A stretch of DNA of 64,000 bases from the NCBI GenBank assembly GCA_014359765.1, contig JACIYT010000009.1, forward strand, positions 39,605 to 103,604, written 5' to 3'. The position numbers were made by a program, and so were the translations under genes. The notes beneath the pieces were generated by a model. The model worked only from the letters and a program-made list of their open reading frames with translations. It was not told where the DNA came from and did no database searches. Source of the DNA: Roseovarius sp. Its GTDB lineage: Bacteria; Pseudomonadota; Alphaproteobacteria; Rhodobacterales; Rhodobacteraceae. Positions 30,871 to 42,554 of the stretch are shown in pieces; the stretch's first letter is position 1, and the number at the start of each line of letters is the position of its first letter.

Positions 30871-32193
30871 TCAGCGCAGCTGCGCCTCGAACTGGCGCAG
30901 CAGCGCGTTGCCGCGCTGCACGGCATCGGCGGCCGCCTGCGCCCCGGTCTTGGTCCCGGCCATCAGCGCCTCCATCTCCTCGGAGATGACGTCACGGATC
31001 TGCACGAAATTGCCAAAGCGAAGCCCCTTGGAATTCTCCGTCGGCGGGTTGAGCGTCATCTGCCGGATCGCGATGTCGGCGCCGGGGTTGGCGTCGTAAT
31101 AGCCCTGCTCGCGCGTCAGATCGAAGGCCGCATGGGTGATCGGCAGATAGCCGGTCTGCTGGTGCCAGGACGCCTGCACCTCGGGCTGCGAGAGATAGGC
31201 AAAGAAGCGCGCGACGCCCTCGTATTCGGCTTCGGTCTTGCCCGAGAGCACCCAGAGCGTCGCCCCGCCGATGATCGAGTTCTGCGGCGCGCCCGCCACA
31301 TCGTCATAATAGGGCTGCATCCCGTAGCCCACTTCGAATTCGGCATTGCGCAGCACGCCGGCGCGGCTGGCGGAGGAGCCGAAGACCATCGCGCATTCAC
31401 CCGCATAGAAGGCCGGAAAGGCGTCGGGCCCCGAGCCGGGACCGCCCCAGCGGAACAGGCCCGCATCGCCCCAGGCCTTGAGGTTGTCCCAATGGCGCGC
31501 GACCAGGTCGTTGTCAAAGGTCAGCTCGGCATCGAACCCGCCAAAGCCGTTTTCCTTCGTCCCGAGGGGGATGTTGTGCCAGGCGCTGAAATTCTCGAGC
31601 ATCACCCAGCTCGGCCAGGAGGTGGTGAAGCCGCAGGGCGCGGCCCCCGAATCGAGGATCGCCTGCGCGGCGCGCTCCATCTCGGCCCAGGTGCGCGGCG
31701 GCTGGTCGGGATCGAGCCCGGCCGCGGCAAAGGCGTCGCGGTTGTAATACATGATCGGGGTGGAGCTGTTGAACGGGAAGGACAGCATGTTCCCGTCGGG
31801 ATCGGTATAATAGCCCACCACCGCCGGCAGATAGGCCGCAGGATCGAAGGCCACGCCATTGTCGGCCATCAGCCGATGGATCGGGTAGATCGCGCCCTCG
31901 GCGGCCATCATGGTGCCGGTGCCGACCTCGAAGACCTGCACGATATGGGGCTGCTCGCCGGCGCGGAAGGCGGCAATCGCGCCGGTCATGGTTTCGGTAT
32001 AGGTGCCGCGAAAGCTTGGCACGACACGATAGTCGGACTGGCTCTCGTTGAAGTCGCGGGCGATGCCTTCGAGGATCTCACCCAGTTCCCCGCCCATGGC
32101 GTGCCACCAGTCGATGGTGGTTTCGGCCTGCGCGCCCACGGGCGCAAGCGCGGTGCTGGCGGCAAGAAGCCCGCCGAGGATATGTCTGTTCAT
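30871..32193 (-). CDS. ugpB: Glycerol-3-phosphate-binding protein UgpB
   Basis: 440 residues with a Sec signal peptide ending A-P-V-G-A-Q-A. The mature protein begins E-T-T-I-D-W-W-H-A-M-G-G-E-L, the UgpB hallmark, and continues with P-S-F-R-G-T-Y-T-E-T-M, F-P-F-N-S-S-T-P-I-M-Y-Y-N and W-P-S-W-V. It captures glycerol-3-phosphate in the periplasm and delivers it to UgpAE. First gene of the operon; GGGACCGGAG precedes the ATG. Confidence 0.96.
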   Translation of the reverse strand: MNRHILGGLLAASTALAPVGAQAETTIDWWHAMGGELGEILEGIARDFNESQSDYRVVPSFRGTYTETMTGAIAAFRAGEQPHIVQVFEVGTGTMMAAEGAIYPIHRLMADNGVAFDPAAYLPAVVGYYTDPDGNMLSFPFNSSTPIMYYNRDAFAAAGLDPDQPPRTWAEMERAAQAILDSGAAPCGFTTSWPSWVMLENFSAWHNIPLGTKENGFGGFDAELTFDNDLVARHWDNLKAWGDAGLFRWGGPGSGPDAFPAFYAGECAMVFGSSASRAGVLRNAEFEVGYGMQPYYDDVAGAPQNSIIGGATLWVLSGKTEAEYEGVARFFAYLSQPEVQASWHQQTGYLPITHAAFDLTREQGYYDANPGADIAIRQMTLNPPTENSKGLRFGNFVQIRDVISEEMEALMAGTKTGAQAAADAVQRGNALLRQFEAQLR

Positions 32194-32221
32194 GCTCCGG
32201 TCCCTTTCGCGTGATATACTC

Positions 32222-32247
32222 GGTCAATTGGTCAAGATGATCGGTCA
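32222..32247. promoter_or_regulatory. GGTCA direct repeats upstream of ugpB
   Basis: Three GGTCA pentamers (32222-32226, 32230-32234, 32243-32247) lie 29-54 bp upstream of the ugpB start, inside the 453-bp gap between ugpB and ald. Their position fits an operator or activator site for ugp. They do not match a Pho box well, and I cannot name the regulator. The remaining gap (32248-32646) holds no gene I can support. Confidence 0.35.
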
Positions 32248-32646
32248 CGGCAGCCTCCCGGTCTGGAAAGGCGCCGACGACACGCTGGGTAATCGCCCGC
32301 TGTAACGGTGCTGTGACAACGATAGGAACAAAACCGCGCATTTGGCAAGCGCGATAAGAACATATCCGAGCGCCGCGCGCGGGGGCGTCTCGCATCCAGG
32401 CGCGGGGCCGGTTTCTCGCCATCGTCGCCGGGATCGCGCACCCACCGCCGCCGGAGCATCCGGAGAATTCGGTGAGCGGCCGAATCGAGGGATATCCGCG
32501 CAAAACCTTGCGAAAGTTGCCGGGGTATGCAGGATTGGCCGCATGAAATTCGTGGTCTGGCGAGGTCGATCCTGATCGCCTTGCGCGCTGGCCGCGGCAT
32601 TCTGTCCGACAGCCACAGGAAAACAGCCACAGGAAAGGAGCCCGGG

Positions 32647-33759
<1,113 letters not shown>

Positions 33760-33783
33760 CCTGACGGGATCGGCGGCGCCCGC

Positions 33784-34479
33784 TCAGGCGCCGCGCAGTT
33801 CCTCGAGGATGGCCAGGGCCGCGCCGCGCGGATCGGCGGCGGCCCAGACGGGGCGGCCCACCACGATGTGATCGGCCCCCGCGCGCACCGCCTGCGCGGG
33901 GGTGGCCACGCGCTTCTGATCGCCGGGCGCGCTGCCCTCCGTGCGCACCCCGGGGGTGACGATGAGGCGGCCCGCCGCCTCCGGCAGGGCGCGGATCATT
34001 GCCGCCTCCTGCGGGCTGGCGATGACGCCATCGGCCCCCGCCTCGAAGGCGCGCGCCGCGCGCTCGGCCACCAGATCGGGGAGCGCACCCGCCCGGATCA
34101 GCCCGGCATCGAGATCGGCCCGGTCGAGCGAGGTCAGGATCGTCACGGCAAGGATCTTCAGCTCCGAGCCGCCCGCGCCCTCGCGCGCCGCGCGCACGAC
34201 ATGCGGATCGCCATGCACCGTCAGGAAATCGAGATCGAACCGCGCCAGCCCGCGCACGGCGGCCTCGATCGTGGCGCCGATGTCGAAGAGCTTCATGTCG
34301 AGAAAGATGCGCTTGCCATGCTCCTGCTTGAGCTCGCTGGCGAGCGCGAGACCGCCGCCGGTGAGCATCCCCAGCCCGATCTTGTAGAAGGAAACGGCAT
34401 CGCCGAGCTCTCCGGTCAGCTTCAGCGCCGAGAGCGCGTCGGGCAGGTCGAGGGCCACGATCAGACGGTCATCGGACAT
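33784..34479 (-). CDS. pyrF: Orotidine-5'-phosphate decarboxylase
   Basis: 231 residues. The catalytic tetrad motif is F-L-D-M-K-L-F-D-I (D-x-K-x2-D); the phosphate-binding region is V-T-P-G-V-R and the end V-G-R-P-V-W. It makes UMP in pyrimidine synthesis. I chose the second ATG (M-S-D-D-R-L) at 34479; a start three codons earlier is possible. The gene converges on ald. Confidence 0.97.
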   Translation of the reverse strand: MSDDRLIVALDLPDALSALKLTGELGDAVSFYKIGLGMLTGGGLALASELKQEHGKRIFLDMKLFDIGATIEAAVRGLARFDLDFLTVHGDPHVVRAAREGAGGSELKILAVTILTSLDRADLDAGLIRAGALPDLVAERAARAFEAGADGVIASPQEAAMIRALPEAAGRLIVTPGVRTEGSAPGDQKRVATPAQAVRAGADHIVVGRPVWAAADPRGAALAILEELRGA

Positions 34480-34603
34480 GGGGGGCACTCCGGTTCGGGG
34501 GTTCGCGCCTTGTCGCGGGCGCGCGCGCCGGCGTCAAGCCCCGGCCGGCGTCAAGCCCCGGTCGCCGGCGCCGGGAATTTTCGCAAACCGCGTGACGCCC
34601 CCG

Positions 34604-34632
34604 CTTGAACCTCACGGTTGCGTTACCCATGT
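34604..34632 (+). promoter_or_regulatory. RpoH (sigma-32)-type heat-shock promoter of clpB
   Basis: CTTGAAC (34604-34610), 14 bases, then ACCCATGT (34625-34632), close to the heat-shock consensus CTTGAAA / CCCCATNT with correct spacing. It lies about 80 bp upstream of the clpB start codon. No CIRCE is present here, in contrast to groESL. Confidence 0.75.
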
Positions 34633-34714
34633 CAGCCGGGAGGTTCCCGAGCACGCCACGCCGACATGACAGGGTGACGATTTCAGGGGAACGCTTGGCA
34701 AAAGGAGAATACCC

Positions 34715-37336
<2,622 letters not shown>

Positions 37337-37354
37337 GCGCGGTTTCGGCCTCGA

Positions 37355-37394
37355 CTTTCGCCCGCCTCCTTGGGACAAGGCGGGCGGGCGAAAG
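37355..37394 (+). promoter_or_regulatory. Hairpin overlapping the bluE ribosome-binding site
   Basis: CTTTCG (37355-37360) pairs with CGAAAG (37389-37394), and the adjoining GCCCGCCT (37360-37367) with AGGCGGGC (37378-37385). The 3' strand of the hairpin covers the first part of the AAAGGAG that serves bluE. It could end clpB transcription partly or limit bluE translation. There is no U tract. Confidence 0.45.
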
Positions 37395-37405
37395 GAGCCG
37401 GGCCG

Positions 37406-38236
37406 ATGGCTGACGAAACGATCGACGCGACGATCCCGGTGGCCCGGCCCGCGACCTGCGTGCCGGGCCATTTCGGGGAATGGATACAGGGGCGGCTTGG
37501 CCCCGAAGGGCCGGTCGTGCTGGTCACGCTGGCCTGTCCTGCGCTCTGCGTGCGCGCGCCGGGGGATGGGCCGGGGATCGACCGGCTGTTCCCGCCGCGC
37601 GCGGTGGCGGGGTTTGCGGCGGCGCTGGGGCTGGGGCCGGTGGTCTGGCCGGGGCTCGGCTGCGACATGCCGATGGGCGCAGGCGCGGGGGCCTCGACCG
37701 CCTGTCTGGTGGCAAGCGCGCGCGGGGCGGGATGGCGCGGTGCGCCCGAGGTGCTGGCGCGGGCCTGTCTCGGGGCCGAGGGCGCGAGCGATCCGCTGAT
37801 GTTCCCCGCGCCCGACCGGCTGCTCTGGGCGTCGCGCGAGGGGCGTGCGATCGAGGCGCTGCCGCCGGTGCCGCGCTGCGAGGTGCTGGGCGGGTTCCGG
37901 GGCGCGCCGATACGCACCGACCCCGAGGACGAGGAGTTTCCCGACATTGCCGATCTGGTGGATTTCTGGCGCGCGGCGGTGGCGCGGGGCGACCGCGCCG
38001 CACTGGCCGGCATCGCCAGCGAATCGGCGCGCCGCTGCACGGCGCTGCGCGGCCCGGATGACCCGATGCCGGCGCTGGCGCGCGATCTGGGCGCGCTGGG
38101 CCATGTGCGGGCGCATACCGGCACGGCGCGGGCGCTGATCTTTGCGCCGGGCCGGGTGCCCGACGGGGCCGAGGCGGCGCTGACCGAGGCGGGGCTTTCG
38201 GGCGTGTTGCGTTTCGTCACCGGGGGCGCTGCATGA
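37406..38236 (+). CDS. bluE: BluE/PduX-like GHMP kinase (probable L-threonine kinase, cobalamin synthesis)
   Basis: 276 residues. A GHMP-kinase phosphate loop, P-M-G-A-G-A-G-A-S-T-A, lies at 89-99, and the N-terminus has C-V-P-G-H-F-G-E-W-I-Q-G, typical of PduX/BluE proteins. The family phosphorylates L-threonine to give threonine-phosphate, the precursor of the aminopropanol arm of cobalamin. Location next to cobD and cobC supports this. The ATG follows AAAGGAG, 69 bp after clpB. Overlap with cobD is four bases. The specific activity is inferred from family and context. Confidence 0.82.
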   Translation: MADETIDATIPVARPATCVPGHFGEWIQGRLGPEGPVVLVTLACPALCVRAPGDGPGIDRLFPPRAVAGFAAALGLGPVVWPGLGCDMPMGAGAGASTACLVASARGAGWRGAPEVLARACLGAEGASDPLMFPAPDRLLWASREGRAIEALPPVPRCEVLGGFRGAPIRTDPEDEEFPDIADLVDFWRAAVARGDRAALAGIASESARRCTALRGPDDPMPALARDLGALGHVRAHTGTARALIFAPGRVPDGAEAALTEAGLSGVLRFVTGGAA

Positions 38237-39171
38237 GTTTTGCGGGGATGATGCTGGTGGGGCTGGCGCTCGATCTGGGGATCGGGTGGCCGGGATGGCT
38301 CCATGCGCGGATCGGGCATCCGGTGACCTGGCTGGGGGCCGCGATCGCGGCGCTGGAGGGGTGGCTCAATCGCGGCGGGCGGGCGATGCGCCTCGGTATG
38401 GGTGCGCTCTGCGTGGGCGTGATCCTGGCGCTGGCGCTGGGGCCTGCGCTGCTGTTGCAATGGCTCTTGCCGGAGGGTCTGTCGGGCGTGGTTCTGGGCG
38501 GTGTTCTCGCCTGGCCGCTGATCGCGCTGCGCTCGATGCATGATCATGTCGCGGCCGTTGCGCGGCCGCTGGCGGCGGGCGATCTGGCGGCGGCGCGCGC
38601 GGCGGTGGCGATGATCGTGGGGCGCGATCCGGGCGCGCTCGACGAGGCGGGGGTGGCGCGCGCGGCGCTCGAGAGCCTTGCGGAGAATAGCGGCGACGGG
38701 ATCGTGGCGCCGGTCTTCTGGGGCGTGGTGGCGGGGCTGCCGGGGATCGCGGCCTACAAGGCGGTGAACACGCTCGATTCGATGATCGGGCATCGCACGG
38801 CGCGCTACGAGGCGTTTGGCAAGGTGGCGGCGCGGCTTGACGATGTGGCGAATTTTGTTCCGGCCCGGCTGACGGGGCTTCTTCTTGCGCTGGCTGCGCC
38901 GCGCGTCGCGGGCCGCGCGCTGCGGGTGATGTTGCGGGACGCGCGGGCGCATCGCTCGCCCAATGCGGGCTGGCCCGAAGCGGCGATGGCGGGGGCGCTG
39001 GGCGTGCGCCTCTCGGGGCCGCGCCTCTATGGCAGGCGGGTGAGCGAGGAGCCCTGGCTCAACGGGGGCGCGCGTGATCCGGGGGCGGCGGATCTGCGGC
39101 GGGGATTGCGGCTCTATGCCCGGGCGATGGCGCTGATGGCGCTTGCGCTGGGCGCGGTTTGGCTGGTTTAG
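38233..39171 (+). CDS. cobD: Adenosylcobinamide-phosphate synthase CobD/CbiB
   Basis: 312 residues, polytopic inner-membrane protein. Family motifs are H-P-V-T-W-L-G, G-R-D, E-S-L-A-E-N-S-G-D-G-I-V-A-P, Y-K-A-V-N-T-L-D-S-M-I-G-H and R-L-D-D-V-A-N-F-V-P-A-R. It joins aminopropanol phosphate to adenosylcobyric acid. It overlaps bluE by four bases and is 7 bp before cobC. The name CobD here is the alphaproteobacterial usage (CbiB in enterics). Confidence 0.96.
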   Translation: MSFAGMMLVGLALDLGIGWPGWLHARIGHPVTWLGAAIAALEGWLNRGGRAMRLGMGALCVGVILALALGPALLLQWLLPEGLSGVVLGGVLAWPLIALRSMHDHVAAVARPLAAGDLAAARAAVAMIVGRDPGALDEAGVARAALESLAENSGDGIVAPVFWGVVAGLPGIAAYKAVNTLDSMIGHRTARYEAFGKVAARLDDVANFVPARLTGLLLALAAPRVAGRALRVMLRDARAHRSPNAGWPEAAMAGALGVRLSGPRLYGRRVSEEPWLNGGARDPGAADLRRGLRLYARAMALMALALGAVWLV

Positions 39172-39178
39172 GAGCGGC

Positions 39179-40150
39179 ATGGTGGCATTCAGGGATCACG
39201 GCGGCAATCTCGACGCGGCGCGGGAGCGGTTCGGCGGCGCGCCGGGCGATTGGCTGGACCTGTCCACGGGCATCAACCCGGTGGCCTATCCGGTGCCTGC
39301 GCTGTCCCCGCGCGCCTTTGCCGCGCTGCCGACGCGCGCGGATATGGCGGCGGTCGAGGCGGCGGCGGCGGCGTGTTATGGCACGCGCGCCGAGGTGGTG
39401 GCGCTGGCGGGCGCGCAGGGGGCGATCCAGACGGTGCCGTATGTTGTGCCGCGCGGCACGGCGCGGGTGCTGGGGCCGACCTATAACGAGCACGCCGCCG
39501 CGCTGCGGGCGGCGGGCTGGCGCGTCGAGGAGGTGGGCAGGCCCGAGGCGCTCGTCGGGGCGGATCTGGCGGTGGTGGTCAATCCCAACAATCCCTGTGG
39601 GCGGCGGCATGTGCCGGGGGACTTGCTGGCGCTGGCGGCGCGGGTGGGGGGGCTGGTGGTGGATGAGAGCTTTGCCGATCCCGAGCTGGGGCTGTCGCTG
39701 GCGCCGCATCTCGGGGGCGTGGCGAACGTGGTGGTGCTGCGGTCTTTCGGCAAGTTCTACGGGCTGGCGGGGCTGCGGCTGGGCTTTGCGCTCTGCGACG
39801 GCGCGTTGGCCGGGCGGCTGCGCGAGATGGCGGGGCCCTGGCCGGTCGCGGGTCCGGCGATCGAGGTGGCGTGCGCGGCACTGCGCGACACGGGCTGGCA
39901 GGCTGCCACTTGCGCGCGGCTCAGCCGCGATGCCGCGCGGCTCGATGCGATGGCGGCGCGCGCGGGCTGGCGGCTTGTCGGGGGCACGCCGCTCTTTCGG
40001 ACCTATGCCACGCCGGATGCAACAGAGGCGCAGGAGCGGCTGGCGCGGCGGCGGATCTGGTCGCGGATCTTTCCGTGGTCGGGGGCGTGGCTGCGCCTGG
40101 GCCTTGCCGGGAGCGAGGCGGCGTGGCGGCGGCTGGAGGCGGCGCTGTGA
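39179..40150 (+). CDS. cobC: L-threonine-O-3-phosphate decarboxylase CobC
   Basis: 323 residues, class I/II PLP fold. Visible are the start D-H-G-G-N-L, L-D-L-S-T-G-I-N-P, N-P-N-N-P-C-G-R, V-D-E-S-F-A-D and the PLP lysine K192 in R-S-F-G-K-F-Y-G-L-A-G-L-R-L-G. It decarboxylates threonine-phosphate, made by the BluE-type kinase upstream, to aminopropanol phosphate for CobD. The three genes therefore form one branch of cobalamin side-chain assembly. Confidence 0.95.
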   Translation: MVAFRDHGGNLDAARERFGGAPGDWLDLSTGINPVAYPVPALSPRAFAALPTRADMAAVEAAAAACYGTRAEVVALAGAQGAIQTVPYVVPRGTARVLGPTYNEHAAALRAAGWRVEEVGRPEALVGADLAVVVNPNNPCGRRHVPGDLLALAARVGGLVVDESFADPELGLSLAPHLGGVANVVVLRSFGKFYGLAGLRLGFALCDGALAGRLREMAGPWPVAGPAIEVACAALRDTGWQAATCARLSRDAARLDAMAARAGWRLVGGTPLFRTYATPDATEAQERLARRRIWSRIFPWSGAWLRLGLAGSEAAWRRLEAAL

Positions 40151-40197
40151 GGGGGGCGGTCGGGATGGAAGGGCCATTCGGCGTGACGCCGGACGCA

Positions 40198-40331
40198 CCG
40201 CGCAGCGCCCGACCGCGGGGGGGCGCCCGGACGTTTGTGGTGGGCACTTTATGGTGCAAGATACTGCGACGGTGATATGGGCCCGGACGTTGCAAAAGCG
40301 CCCGCCCGGGGGGCGGTCGGGCGCTGCGCGG
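40198..40331. repeat. GC-rich inverted-repeat element, copy C (134 bp)
   Basis: This fills most of the 236-bp convergent gap between cobC and the BKACE gene. The 19-bp arm CCGCGCAGCGCCCGACCGC (40198-40216) is perfectly inverted at 40313-40331, with 96 bp between. The right arm forms its own hairpin, AGCGCCCG/CGGGCGCT (40297-40325), with TTGCAA beside it (40290-40295). A GGGGGGCGGTCGGG block at 40151-40164 repeats at 40308-40321. Arm sequence matches copies A and B in layout. No coding region is seen. Confidence 0.7.
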
Positions 40332-40386
40332 CGGCGCGTGAACGCGCCTTGATTCCGCGCAATTGCACCTTCTTGCGCCCGCGCCC

Positions 40387-41151
40387 TTACCCCAGCCCGC
40401 ACGCCTCCACCACGGCGCGCACGCGCTCGGCATTGTCGCGGGCGAGGCGGCCATCGGCGTGCCAGAGGCTGTTCTCGAAGCCCACGCGCAGCTTGCCGCC
40501 CGCCTCATGCGCGGCAAGAAGGCAGGCGGTTTCGGCGCGGCCGAAGGCGCAGGTGGCCCAGTCGGCGGGTGTCTTTCGGGCGTGAAGGCGGGCCAGGAAG
40601 GGCGCGAGGTCGCGCGCGTCGCTCTCTTGTCCGGCGGTGTAGCGGCCCAGCACGAAGATCAGTTGCAGATCGGGCGCATCGCGCAGCGCCTCGGGCACGA
40701 GCCGCGCGAGCAGGTCGAAATCGCCCGCGTCGTAGAGGATGTGCTGCACGGCGATGCCATGTTCGGCGCAGGCGGCGTAGAAACCGGGGGCCTGCTCGGG
40801 CTCGGCGGACATTTCACGCAGCGCGACCGAGACCATATCGGCCCCCGCCCCGAGGGCGACGGCGCGTTGATGCGGGGGGGCGTAGCGGCCTGCCGCCTCG
40901 GTGGTGATCTGGAGGGCCATGCCGGGGACGGCGGGGCGCAGCTCCTCCAGCGCCTCCCGATAGGCGCCGGCGTCGAGCAGGTGATGCCCCTCGGCGTCGC
41001 GCAAATGCAGGTGCAGCCCGTCCGCGCCCGCCGCATGACAGGCGCGGGCGGTTTCCACGATCTCGGGCAGGGTGAGGGGCAGGGCCGGGTGATCGGCCTT
41101 GCCGCGGCGCGCGCCATTGGGCGCGACCATGAGCCGGGGCAGGGGCGTCAT
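40387..41151 (-). CDS. BKACE-family beta-keto acid cleavage enzyme (DUF849)
   Basis: 254 residues, a little short for the family (about 275-310). The zinc-binding H47-L-H49-L-R-D motif follows A-G-A-D-G-L, and the TIM-barrel signature V-G-F-E-N-S-L-W lies near the end. BKACE enzymes condense a beta-keto acid with acetyl-CoA to give acetoacetate and a new acyl-CoA; 3-keto-5-aminohexanoate cleavage is the founding reaction, but substrates vary. Its ATG overlaps the end of the aminotransferase gene by four bases, so the two are coupled; the transaminase may make the keto acid this enzyme cleaves. Confidence 0.82.
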   Translation of the reverse strand: MTPLPRLMVAPNGARRGKADHPALPLTLPEIVETARACHAAGADGLHLHLRDAEGHHLLDAGAYREALEELRPAVPGMALQITTEAAGRYAPPHQRAVALGAGADMVSVALREMSAEPEQAPGFYAACAEHGIAVQHILYDAGDFDLLARLVPEALRDAPDLQLIFVLGRYTAGQESDARDLAPFLARLHARKTPADWATCAFGRAETACLLAAHEAGGKLRVGFENSLWHADGRLARDNAERVRAVVEACGLG

Positions 41152-42470
41152 GGCAGGACCGCCCGGAGCGCGGTGTCGAGCTTGTCCACCAACTCGTCGA
41201 TCTGGGCGTCGTCGATGATGAAGGGCGGTGCGAGCAGGACGTGATCGCCCTGCCGCCCGTCGATCGTGCCGCCCATCGGATAGCAGATCAGCCCGGCCTC
41301 GAACGCGGCGGATTTGAGCGCCTTGTTGATGCCGCGCTCGGGGGCGAAGGGGGCTTTGGTGGCGCGGTCCTCGACGATCTCGAGGCCGCGAAACATGCCG
41401 CGCCCGCGAATGTCGCCGATATGGGGGTGCTGGCCGAACGCCGCCTCCAGCGCCGCGCCGAGCCGCGCACCCATCTTTGCCGCGCGCGCGGTCATGCCGC
41501 CGTCGGTCAGCTTTTCCACCACGACATCGGCGGCGGCGCAGGCGACGGGATGGCCGATATAGGTGTGGCCATGCTGGAAAAAGCCCGATCCCTGCTCAAT
41601 GGCAGCATAGATCGCACCCGAACAGAGCATCGCGCCGATGGGCTGATAGCCGGCGCCGAGCCCCTTGGCGATGGTGACGATATCGGGGCGCAGGCCGTCC
41701 GCTTCGCAGGCAAACAGCGTGCCGGTGCGCCCCATGCCGCACATCACCTCATCGAGGATCAGAAGGATGCCGTGGCGGTCGCAGATCTCGCGGATGCGCT
41801 TGAAATAGCCCGGCACTGGCGGCACCGCGCCGAGGGTGGCGCCCACGACCGGCTCGGCCACGAAGGCGATGACGTTTTCCGGGCCGACGCGGGTGAGTTC
41901 CGTCTCGAGCTCACCCGCCACGCGCAGGCCGTAGTCTTCGGACGATTCGCCCGGCGCGCGCCCGCGATATTCGTAGCAGGGCGCGATATGCGAGGTCTCG
42001 ACCATGAGCGGCGCGAAGGGCTCTCGGCGCCACATGTTGCCGCCCGTGCCGAGCGCGCCCAGCGTGTTGCCGTGATAGCTCTGACGCCGGGCGATGAAGC
42101 GGGTGCGGCTGGCCTCGCCCTTCTCCAGAAAATACTGACGGGCGAGCTTGAGCGCGGCCTCCACCGCCTCCGAGCCGCCGGAGACGAAATAGACCCGCTC
42201 GATCCCCTCGGGCGCATGGGCGATGAGCCGGTCGGCGAGGCGCTCTGCCGGTTCGGAGGTGAAAAACCCGGTATGGGCAAAGGCGATCCGGTCGGCCTGA
42301 TCCTTGATGGCCCGGGTCACATCCGGGTCGGAATGGCCGAGGCAGGAGACCGCCGCGCCGCCCGATCCGTCGAGATAGCGCTTGCCGGTCGCGTCGATGA
42401 TATAGGCCCCCTCGCCGCGCGCGGCGATGGGGGGGCGGGCGCCCGTGTGGCGGTGAAAGACATGGGTCAT
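41148..42470 (-). CDS. Class III (omega-type) aminotransferase
   Basis: 440 residues. PLP features: S-G-G-S-E-A-V-E-A-A-L-K-L-A, L-I-L-D240-E-V-M-C-G-M-G-R-T-G (the aspartate pairs with the pyridine N) and K269 in T-I-A-K-G-L-G-A-G-Y-Q-P-I-G-A. Such enzymes move amino groups from terminal or beta-amino acids, or diamines, to pyruvate or 2-oxoglutarate; substrate cannot be read from sequence. It is the first gene of a two-gene operon with the BKACE gene, divergent from a RpiR-TAXI-TRAP-Usp operon. The ATG at 42470 gives M-T-H-V-F-H. Confidence 0.9.
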   Translation of the reverse strand: MTHVFHRHTGARPPIAARGEGAYIIDATGKRYLDGSGGAAVSCLGHSDPDVTRAIKDQADRIAFAHTGFFTSEPAERLADRLIAHAPEGIERVYFVSGGSEAVEAALKLARQYFLEKGEASRTRFIARRQSYHGNTLGALGTGGNMWRREPFAPLMVETSHIAPCYEYRGRAPGESSEDYGLRVAGELETELTRVGPENVIAFVAEPVVGATLGAVPPVPGYFKRIREICDRHGILLILDEVMCGMGRTGTLFACEADGLRPDIVTIAKGLGAGYQPIGAMLCSGAIYAAIEQGSGFFQHGHTYIGHPVACAAADVVVEKLTDGGMTARAAKMGARLGAALEAAFGQHPHIGDIRGRGMFRGLEIVEDRATKAPFAPERGINKALKSAAFEAGLICYPMGGTIDGRQGDHVLLAPPFIIDDAQIDELVDKLDTALRAVLP

Positions 42471-42496
42471 GGTGGCCTTCCCTGATGCGTCATGGC

Positions 42497-42554
42497 ATTG
42501 AAACAAATGAATCATCTCTTGACAAGTGCTGAAACGGATGAAACCAATCGTTTC
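42497..42554. promoter_or_regulatory. Divergent promoter/operator of aminotransferase and RpiR operons
   Basis: On the minus strand TTGTCA (42525-42520), 17 bases, then TTCAAT (42502-42497) make a fair housekeeping promoter for the aminotransferase operon. Next to it an inverted repeat GAAACG (42531-42536) / CGTTTC (42549-42554) surrounds the likely rpiR start and could be the RpiR operator. On the plus strand TTGACA (42519-42524) is a possible -35 for the regulator, with a poor -10. Confidence 0.5.

Noticed and set aside
34525..34575. Tandem GGCGTCAAGCCCCGG repeat upstream of clpB
   Set aside because: A simple two-copy GC-rich duplication near pyrF with no clear relation to the clpB promoter or to other repeats.
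37337..37405. Cobalamin riboswitch upstream of bluE-cobD-cobC
   Set aside because: Only 69 bp separate clpB and bluE, and no B12-box-like conserved sequence is seen.
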